Source: Saprospiraceae bacterium
GTDB taxonomy: Bacteria > Bacteroidota > Bacteroidia > Chitinophagales > Saprospiraceae
DNA length: 64,000 nt
Direction of reading: 5' to 3'
Assembly: GCA_026129545.1 (NCBI GenBank)
Contig: JAHCHX010000001.1
Span: 2,293,501 to 2,357,500, forward strand
The position numbers and the translations under genes were made by a program. Shown here in pieces: positions 58,108 through 64,000 of this stretch (its first letter is position 1; each line of letters starts with the position of its first letter). The notes under the pieces were generated by a model, which ran no database searches, had not been told where the DNA came from, and was given only the letters and a program-made list of their open reading frames with translations.

Positions 58108-59889
58108 ATGAATGCCGACGTTATTATCACAATTGGCATCCTGCTGGGTGCAATTATCCTGTTCGCCACGGAGGCGGTGGCCATTGACTTGACGGCTGTC
58201 ATTGTCATCGGCTGTCTGGTGCTGACGGGTATTCTGACCCCACAAGAGGGCATATCGGGTTTCAGCAATGTAGCGGTAGCGACGGTGGCCGCCATGTTTG
58301 TGTTGAGTGCGGGCATCGAGAAAAGCGGGGCGCTCAACCCGCTCACGGCATTTTTGGAAAAACTGTTTCGCCGTAGTTTCTGGTTGGGCATTGTGTTCAT
58401 GCTCATTTTCGTCTCTTTCCTCTCGGCGTTCATCAACAACACCCCCGTGGTGGCGCTTTTCATTCCGGTCGTGTTGAGTTGCGCGCGTGCCATCAAAATC
58501 AGCCCGGAAAAGTTGCTCATTCCGCTGTCATTCGCCTCCATGTTTGGCGGCGTGTGCACTCTCATAGGCACTTCTACCAACTTGCTGGTGAGCGACTACG
58601 CCGAATCCGTAGGCTTGGGCGCCTTCACGATGTTTGAAATGACAAAAATGGGGACGGTGTTCCTCGTTGCGGGCTTTGTATATCTGTTGTTGATTGGGTT
58701 GAGATTGTTGCCCAAACACATCAGGGAGGCTACTTTCGAGGACAAGTATCATTTGGGCGAATACATCACCAATGTGGTTTTGCAAAGCGGGGCGCCATCA
58801 GTGGGGAAAACCATCAGGAAATCGCCCTTAATCACAGAGTTGGGAGTGGAAATCATTCAGGTGAAACGCGGCAGCGAGCGTTTCTTTTCCCCTCCCGAAG
58901 ATTTTGTGCTGGCGGAGGGCGACACGCTCAAGGTGAAAGGCAACGTGGACAAAATCAGGAAGTTGCAGAAACGCAACCGGGTGTTGGTGCAGCCCTTGCT
59001 CAACAAGGAGATGTCCGTCAACCCCGGCAGCGAGCTGGTGCTGCATGAGGTGGTGGTGTTGCCCAATTCCGACTTGGCCGGGGTGCGGCTCGACGAAATT
59101 GATTTTGAGGAGCGGTTCGGGGCCGTATTTCTGGGAGTACGCGGCAGAAAGGGCCTCCAAAACAAACTCATCGGCAACTGGAGGCTCACGTCGGGCGATT
59201 GTTTGCTGCTGGCATCTGAGAAAGACAAATCGGAGACGCTGCACAAGAACTTTCCCGACCTTTTCATCATCAATCACACCGACCATTCTGATTTTTCCAG
59301 AAAAAAGGCGCTTATCGCGGCGGGCATTGTCATCTCGGTCATCGTGTTGGCCTCGTTCAACGTGTTGCCCATTGTCACGGCGGCCATTGCAGGTTGCATA
59401 TTATTGGTGTTGTCGAATGTGGTGACGCCGGAGGAGGTCTATAAGAGCATCAGCTGGAAAGTGATTATCCTGCTGGCCGGGTCGTTGAGTTTGGGCGCGG
59501 CATTGGAAAAAACGGGTACCGCCAGAATGCTGGCCGACCAGATTCACCATCTCGGTGGCGAGCATGGGCCAATCGTCGTGTTGAGTTTGGTTTACCTCGT
59601 CACCACCTTGCTGACGGAAGCCATGTCGAACAACGCAACCGTGGTGCTGTTGGCACCCATCGTGATTGCCTTGGCGCAATCCATGGGCGTATCGCCCAAA
59701 CCTTTTTTGATGGCCATCACCTTTGCCGCGTCGGCGAGTTTCATGACCCCTGTCGGTTATCAGACCAACACTATGGTGTATGCGGCAGGCAACTACTCGT
59801 TCAAGGATTTTTTCAGAATCGGCGCTCCGCTCAACATCCTGTTCTGGATTTTGGCCAGCATCCTTATTCCGGTGTTTTTTCCTTTTTGA
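58108..59889 (+). CDS. SLC13/DASS-type permease with two RCK_C domains
   Basis: 593 residues, inner membrane. Two groups of hydrophobic helices (about 5-200 and 390-593) flank a cytoplasmic region with two TrkA-C-type (RCK_C) domains (about 205-375). The family motifs are GTSTNLL in the first half and FMTPVGYQTNTMV in the second, which bind sodium and the carboxylate/anion. Substrates of the family include dicarboxylates, sulfate or citrate; the choice cannot be made here. It starts 18 bp after the peptidase gene. ATG 58108 is used rather than the TTG at 58096. Confidence 0.9.
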   Translation: MNADVIITIGILLGAIILFATEAVAIDLTAVIVIGCLVLTGILTPQEGISGFSNVAVATVAAMFVLSAGIEKSGALNPLTAFLEKLFRRSFWLGIVFMLIFVSFLSAFINNTPVVALFIPVVLSCARAIKISPEKLLIPLSFASMFGGVCTLIGTSTNLLVSDYAESVGLGAFTMFEMTKMGTVFLVAGFVYLLLIGLRLLPKHIREATFEDKYHLGEYITNVVLQSGAPSVGKTIRKSPLITELGVEIIQVKRGSERFFSPPEDFVLAEGDTLKVKGNVDKIRKLQKRNRVLVQPLLNKEMSVNPGSELVLHEVVVLPNSDLAGVRLDEIDFEERFGAVFLGVRGRKGLQNKLIGNWRLTSGDCLLLASEKDKSETLHKNFPDLFIINHTDHSDFSRKKALIAAGIVISVIVLASFNVLPIVTAAIAGCILLVLSNVVTPEEVYKSISWKVIILLAGSLSLGAALEKTGTARMLADQIHHLGGEHGPIVVLSLVYLVTTLLTEAMSNNATVVLLAPIVIALAQSMGVSPKPFLMAITFAASASFMTPVGYQTNTMVYAAGNYSFKDFFRIGAPLNILFWILASILIPVFFPF

Positions 59890-60206
59890 GAGACGGCGAA
59901 CAGGTTGTCTCACGAGTTCAAAGTTCGACAGGATTGACAAGATTTACAGGTTTTTCCAAAAATAAAGGCGCTAATCGTGTAAATCTTATCAATCCTGTCA
60001 ACAACTATCACCTCTCAGACATCCTCTTCACCAAGAGAGGTCGGTAGAAACAGCCGGCCTGTAAATTTAGCCACGTTGGGGCTTGTCGTGTGAGTAGAAA
60101 CTTGTTGCCACCGAAACTGATGCCGATATTCTGCCTCGCCGTAGGCGGGGGCAGCTGTCACCGCAATTCCTTACGGTCAGCCATTTTCAATCGAATCATT
60201 GCCAAC
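59890..60206. other. Repeat-bearing intergenic region
   Basis: 317 bp between the permease and glyA (both ends 3'). It contains the inverted repeat at 59926-60000, a GAGAGGTCGGTAGAAAC segment near 60034 reminiscent of the REP units at 29.7 kb, and a hairpin CTGCCTCGCC-GTA-GGCGGGGGCAG near 60132-60155. No gene seen. Confidence 0.6.
59926..60000. repeat. Inverted repeat with 23-bp arms
   Basis: CGACAGGATTGACAAGATTT (59926ff) pairs with 59978-60000 at 21 of 23 positions across a 29-base spacer. A related single arm (GACAGGGTTGACATGGTTTA) occurs at 63050-63072. Being just after the permease stop, it could also act as a transcript-end hairpin. Confidence 0.8.
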
Positions 60207-61472
60207 TTACTCATACAGCGGAAACTTCTTCATGTGAGCGTTCACGGCAGCGCGTATTTTGGCGTGATGCGCCGAATCCTCGGGGTGTTTCAGAATCTCG
60301 TCAATCCACTCCACCACCTGCACACAGTCGGCCTCTTTGAAGCCACGCGAAGTGACGGCTGCCGTGCCGACGCGAATGCCAGAGGTCGTCATCGGTGGCT
60401 GCGGGTCGAACGGAATCATGTTTTTGTTCACGGTGATGTCGGCTTCGCCGAGGGCGTTTTCGGCAACTTTCCCGGTCACGTTTTTCGAGCGCAAGTCAAT
60501 GAGCATCAGATGGTTGTCGGTGCCGCCCGAGATGATGCGGTAGCCACGCGACACGAACTCTTTTGCCATTGCCTGCGCATTCCTGACGACTTGCTGGCCG
60601 TAGGCTTTGAATGTTGGCTGCAAGGCTTCGCCAAAAGCGACGGCCTTGGCCGCGATGACGTGTTCGAGCGGCCCGCCCTGCATACCGGGGAAAACGCCGC
60701 TATCGAGGATACTCGACATCTGGATAGGCAGGCCCTTCTTGGTGGTGCGGCCCCAGGGGTTGTCGAAATCCTTGCCCATCAGGATGATGCCGCCGCGTGG
60801 GCCGCGCAGGGTCTTGTGCGTGGTGCTGGTGACGATGTGGCAATGAGGCATCGGGTCGTTGAGCAGTTTGGCCGCGATGAGGCCGGCGGGGTGTGCGATG
60901 TCGGCCAAGAGCAAGGCGCCAACCGTGTCGGCGATGCGTCGGAAGCGGGCGTAGTCCCAATCGCGGGAGTATGCCGAGGCACCGCAAATGATGAGTTTGG
61001 GTTTTTCGGCGCGGGCGATGGCCTCCACCTTGTCCATATCAATGCGGCCGGTGTCTTCTTCCACGCCGTAAAAAGAAGGATGATAGACCTTGCCTGAATA
61101 GTTCACCGGCGAGCCGTGCGACAGGTGGCCGCCGTGTGCGAGATTGAAGCCGAGAATTTTGTCGCCGGGCTGGAGGCAGGCGAGGAACACCGCTGCGTTG
61201 GCCTGCGCGCCAGAGTGCGGCTGCACATTGGCCCATGCCGCGCCGAAGAGTTCTTTGATGCGGTCAATGGCGAGTTGTTCCACTTCGTCCACTACTTCGC
61301 AGCCGCCGTAGTAGCGGCGGCCGGGATAGCCCTCGGCGTATTTGTTGGTGAGGCAGGTGCCCATCGCGTCGAGCACAGCTTGGCTGGTAAAATTCTCGGA
61401 AGCGATGAGCTCCACGCCGCGACGCTGGCGGTCGAGTTCTTTTTGGATAAGGGAGAAGACGATGTCAGACAT
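60207..61472 (-). CDS. glyA: Serine hydroxymethyltransferase
   Basis: 421-residue PLP enzyme converting serine and tetrahydrofolate to glycine and 5,10-methylene-tetrahydrofolate in the cytoplasm. Landmarks: [10 protein letters not shown] at the N-terminus, [12 protein letters not shown]-binding Lys in [13 protein letters not shown], and the folate-contact segments. The frame is open to 61568, but the family start is [13 protein letters not shown], giving ATG 61472 and the usual length. A well-spaced promoter match (TTG-N19-TATTTTTG) lies upstream at 61539-61568. Strand shared with nagA, 252 bp away. Confidence 0.97.
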   Translation of the reverse strand: MSDIVFSLIQKELDRQRRGVELIASENFTSQAVLDAMGTCLTNKYAEGYPGRRYYGGCEVVDEVEQLAIDRIKELFGAAWANVQPHSGAQANAAVFLACLQPGDKILGFNLAHGGHLSHGSPVNYSGKVYHPSFYGVEEDTGRIDMDKVEAIARAEKPKLIICGASAYSRDWDYARFRRIADTVGALLLADIAHPAGLIAAKLLNDPMPHCHIVTSTTHKTLRGPRGGIILMGKDFDNPWGRTTKKGLPIQMSSILDSGVFPGMQGGPLEHVIAAKAVAFGEALQPTFKAYGQQVVRNAQAMAKEFVSRGYRIISGGTDNHLMLIDLRSKNVTGKVAENALGEADITVNKNMIPFDPQPPMTTSGIRVGTAAVTSRGFKEADCVQVVEWIDEILKHPEDSAHHAKIRAAVNAHMKKFPLYE

Positions 61473-61538
61473 TTTTGTTGCTTGTTGTTGCCCGCCCGGC
61501 CAAGCCGTATGGACGGGGTTGTTCGTTGTTTGAGTGCG

Positions 61539-61568
61539 CAAAAATAGGGCGCTGACCGCGACAGCCAA
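61539..61568 (-). promoter_or_regulatory. Bacteroidota-type promoter before glyA
   Basis: On the minus strand, TTG (61568-61566) and TATTTTTG (61546-61539) are 19 bp apart. Transcription would begin near 61533, with a leader of about 60 nt. A second -7-like TACTTTTG lies at 61616-61609, farther upstream. Confidence 0.6.
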
Positions 61569-61724
61569 GCCGCCATTTCATTTTGTACTGGTTGTGAATA
61601 AGGGAAGGCAAAAGTAGGGAAAGGAAATTTGCGAACCGATTTGCAAATTCAGTGCCTTTTGTGTGGAAATGTAAGGTGGACGATGTTGCTGGGGGACTGA
61701 ATTTGAAACGCACCCAAACCTCCT

Positions 61725-62819
61725 TTACCCCACCACGCGCAGCTCCAACTCCTCGTCGAACACCACAAAACGTGCTTCGTATCCGGGTGCTATTTTCCCC
61801 AAACGATGTCCCTGCCCAATGGCTTGGGCAGGGTAGGTGCTGGCCATGCGCAGCGCCTCATCCAGTGCGACATCGGCGTGTTGCACCACATTTTTCACGG
61901 CTTGCCACATGGTGAGCGCGGAGCCAGCCAACACCCCCGCTTCATTCACGAAGCGGTCGCCAGCGTACTGGAATCGGTAGTCGCCCTGATGGCTTTCCGT
62001 CACTGCGTCCGAAATCAGGAACAGCTTTTCGCCGAGCAGCGATTTGCTGATTTTCAGGCTGTTGAAGTCGCAATGGATGCCATCCGCGATGATGCTTGTC
62101 CAAGGTTTTTGGAGGAAAGTGGCACCGACAAGGCCAGGCTCGCGGCTTTGGAAGGCGCTCATGGCGTTGAACAGGTGTGTCACTCTGCCAATGCCTTTTT
62201 CAAAACCCCGCATGGCCTCTCGGCAAGTGGCGTTGCTATGTCCGGCGGAGAGCAAGATGTCGCTCTGCAAAAGCAGCGCAAGCGAGGCATCGTCCATGAC
62301 CTCCGGCGCGAGTGTCATGTAGCGCACCACGCCCCGACCGCGAGCTATGAGCTCGGCCACTTCTGTCGGGCGAGGTTTGCGAATATGCTGGAGCGGGTGG
62401 GCGCCGCGTTTTTCGGCGTTGAAAAAAGGCCCTTCCAAATGGAGGCCGAGCAGGCCCTGCCCTCCTGCTGCCCAGTAATCGCGACAAGCATCTATGGCTT
62501 GCCACATCGTGTGCCACGGCGAACAAGAAAGGGTGATTTGAAAATAGGCGGCCCCACCAGCATGGGCGCTCAGGTAGGTCTGCTCGATGGCCTCCCGCGT
62601 CGGTTCATTGTTGAAAAGTTTGCCGTTGCCCCCATACACCTGCAAATCAATGAAGGCTGGAGCGATGAAGCGCCCTTGCAAATCCATCCATTCGATGCCT
62701 TTCGAGGAAGGGGAGCCTTCGCCGACCTCAACGATGCGACCTTGTTCGACCACGATGTAGCCTCGTTCGAAGAGATGAGTGCCGGTGAAAATGCGGGCAT
62801 TGGTGTAGGTAGTGGACAT
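61725..62819 (-). CDS. nagA: N-acetylglucosamine-6-phosphate deacetylase
   Basis: 364-residue amidohydrolase that removes acetyl from GlcNAc-6-phosphate, the first committed step in recycling or catabolism of amino sugars. It has the metal/active-site motifs LHLEGPFFN (Glu), AGHSNAT (His), THLFNAM (His) and the catalytic Asp in LISDAVTES, with IADGIHCDF in between. It is slightly short for the family (about 380 aa), but all motifs are present. No nagB, transporter or regulator lies next to it. ATG 62819 matches the predicted beta-sandwich start. Confidence 0.94.
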   Translation of the reverse strand: MSTTYTNARIFTGTHLFERGYIVVEQGRIVEVGEGSPSSKGIEWMDLQGRFIAPAFIDLQVYGGNGKLFNNEPTREAIEQTYLSAHAGGAAYFQITLSCSPWHTMWQAIDACRDYWAAGGQGLLGLHLEGPFFNAEKRGAHPLQHIRKPRPTEVAELIARGRGVVRYMTLAPEVMDDASLALLLQSDILLSAGHSNATCREAMRGFEKGIGRVTHLFNAMSAFQSREPGLVGATFLQKPWTSIIADGIHCDFNSLKISKSLLGEKLFLISDAVTESHQGDYRFQYAGDRFVNEAGVLAGSALTMWQAVKNVVQHADVALDEALRMASTYPAQAIGQGHRLGKIAPGYEARFVVFDEELELRVVG

Positions 62820-62940
62820 GAGGTGAAGGTAGGGTGTTGGCTGGTCAGGTCAAGAAGATTGCAGCCGCACCTGCAAAGGTTTGGGTTTTGAGGGAGATTT
62901 TTCTTGGCTCGCGCCCGTCGGGCTGATAGTTTTTTTGGCA

Positions 62941-63045
62941 GGACTATATACCTCGCGCCGACAAGTTTCGGGCATGGTCGCGATCTGCTCAAAATCAGGG
63001 GCATCAATCATCGCGAACTGACAAATCCTAGCGAGTCAAGGTATG
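62941..63045. repeat. Diverged intergenic repeat of about 110 bp, copy B
   Basis: Counterpart of 24878-24986: the blocks GGGCATGG, ATCTGCTCAAAATCA and CTGACAAATCCTAGCGAGTC are shared in the same order. The middle part differs by several small insertions and deletions, so the element is old or is maintained by structure. Confidence 0.75.
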
Positions 63046-63254
63046 TTTTTGACAGGGTTGACATGGTTTACAGGAGTTTGAAAAAGATAGCCTCAATCCC
63101 GCGAACCACGTTGAGCCTTGCATAACGACTGGCTGACTGTCAGGAACATTTCCGATTGAACCCGTCAGTCGGTTGGGGGCATAGGTCTTTTCTTTCATCC
63201 ACTTCATGGGAAGGAGTTCGTCAAAAAAAATTTTTCCAATTTTGTAATCCACCA

Positions 63255-63262
63255 TACATTTG
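63255..63262 (+). promoter_or_regulatory. Candidate -7 box before the terminal gene
   Basis: TACATTTG matches TAnnTTTG; a TTTG lies only 10 bp upstream, so the -33 element is unclear. The expected leader is about 31 nt. Confidence 0.35.
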
Positions 63263-63298
63263 TGGAGAAAATGAAAATTTCTCAAAAAACCATTCTCC

Positions 63299-64000
63299 AT
63301 GAAAAACTATCTGACACTTTCCCTTTTAGCCATTGTTTCGTTTCCCTTTTTTGGTTTGGCCCAACAATACGACGCTCGACAGTTCCAGTGGTGGGACTAT
63401 CGAAGCGCGGCTTGGCTGAATGGCCGGATTGGGGTGGGCTACCAGTTGGGCAACCACAATCGGCACCTCTATTTTTTCACGGAGACAGATGTGTGCGCAT
63501 CTTGCTTGGTGGTTCATTACGTCCATCCTCCTACCGACCTGCGCGAGCAAATACGCATCAACCAGCACCGTTTCAACCTGCATCTCAAGTTGCAGACCAC
63601 CAAGGATTTTAGGCTTTACAACACGGCTTTTTCACGGCGAAACAGCCAACTTCAATTCAAAAACCTATCGTGGACGTATCTGACGAACGTAGGAGCATCC
63701 ATTGACTTTGGCCTATACCGTCCGGGCAGATTGACCGACATGGAAACGGGGGGGCTGAACGACCGCTTCAGGATGCGCTCGAAATTGCGCCTGCGCTACG
63801 ATGTGCTGTCGCGCTATCACTCCTACTATTACCGCAAGTTGAGCAATACGATTGGGTATTTCACGCTCAGCGTCTCTTCGCTCGACGACCGATGGGGCAT
63901 CAATCTGAATTGGGGAAATGATGCTTTCATCGTCGGGGGGCTTCGCAATTTCTTGCTCAGCCACGACCATGGCGAAACCAATTCGGCCCATATCGCTGGC
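63299..64000 (+). CDS. Secreted protein, truncated by the window edge
   Basis: 234 codons open to the last base with no stop. The product starts MKNYLTLSLLAIVSFPFFGL, a signal peptide with cleavage near AQQ. The mature part is rich in aromatic and basic residues (RFQWWDYRSAAWLNGRIGVG-like; SRYHSYYYRKLSNTIGYFTL), strand-forming, with DRWGINLNWGNDAF near the end. The end region faintly recalls the polymorphic toxin 23-type domain of Bacteroidota, but I hold that weakly; an outer-membrane or surface protein is equally possible. It needs the sequence beyond the window. Confidence 0.6.
   Translation, partial: MKNYLTLSLLAIVSFPFFGLAQQYDARQFQWWDYRSAAWLNGRIGVGYQLGNHNRHLYFFTETDVCASCLVVHYVHPPTDLREQIRINQHRFNLHLKLQTTKDFRLYNTAFSRRNSQLQFKNLSWTYLTNVGASIDFGLYRPGRLTDMETGGLNDRFRMRSKLRLRYDVLSRYHSYYYRKLSNTIGYFTLSVSSLDDRWGINLNWGNDAFIVGGLRNFLLSHDHGETNSAHIAG

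Larger units (their letters stand above)
62820..63298. other. Intergenic region with two repeat types
   Basis: 479 bp. It holds repeat copy B (62941-63045), directly followed by a single arm of the GACAGG-TTGACA repeat (63050-63072), and a TACATTTG box (63255-63262) 37 bp before the last gene. No gene seen. Confidence 0.6.

Noticed and set aside
1..64000. Search for tRNA, rRNA and riboswitches
   Set aside because: Reading the intergenic gaps revealed no T-loop GGTTCGA-type arms in cloverleaf context, no rRNA segments and no known riboswitch core; a covariance search was not possible here.

Overview
The window reads as chromosomal DNA of a Bacteroidota member, most likely of the Saprospiria (Lewinella/Haliscomenobacter-like lineage). 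The reasons are three large secreted proteins with type IX secretion (T9SS) C-terminal sorting signals and SprB-type repeats, a TamB/lipoprotein-TamL pair, LytTR and 7TMR-DISM signalling proteins, the absence of clear Shine-Dalgarno sequences, and several TAnnTTTG promoter boxes. Base composition by eye is a little above 50% GC, with a conspicuous GC-rich island at about 32-38.4 kb. I see no rRNA, tRNA, complete insertion sequence, prophage or CRISPR array.

Layout. 0-5.1 kb: acyltransferase, ALDH8-like aldehyde dehydrogenase, a NatA/NatB-like ABC exporter, and a TIGR04282 glycosyltransferase. 5.2-10.6 kb: dnaX, a Crp/Fnr regulator and a SWIM-SNF2 helicase. 10.6-19.5 kb: tamL, tamB and a sodium:solute symporter, all on the minus strand. 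19.6-24.8 kb: a receiver-kinase fusion with a LytTR regulator, a TonB-C protein, a short secreted protein, a viroplasmin-type RNase H and an outer-membrane protein. 25-27.5 kb: ECF sigma factor, anti-sigma-like membrane protein and secreted DUF4097-like protein. 27.5-31 kb: a von Willebrand A/T9SS protein and a GNAT enzyme, with nested palindromes around the GNAT gene. 31-40.5 kb: a NarL-type regulator, two GC-rich T9SS cargo genes and a NarX/NreB-type kinase. 40.7-50.7 kb: a PTPS/QueD-family enzyme, holB, a small membrane protein, ricT, lpdA, NTF2-like and DoxX proteins, a VWA protein and recG. 51-64 kb: a helical protein of unknown function, a 1190-residue T9SS protein, an M28 carboxypeptidase Q-like peptidase, an SLC13 permease, glyA, nagA and a truncated secreted protein at the edge.

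Most genes are ordinary housekeeping or envelope functions. The novel material lies mainly between genes. There are two copies of a 168-bp MITE with 26-bp-scale inverted ends (one copy with an 8-bp target duplication), and a second MITE-like element with 20-bp perfect inverted ends. There are also nested palindromic (REP-like) arrays and two diverged copies of a repeat of about 110 bp. One palindrome of the REP type sits in frame inside recG and is translated. The 31-40.5 kb block, in which two T9SS cargo genes lie between an orphan response regulator and an orphan kinase of the matching class, is the best candidate for an undescribed functional unit.
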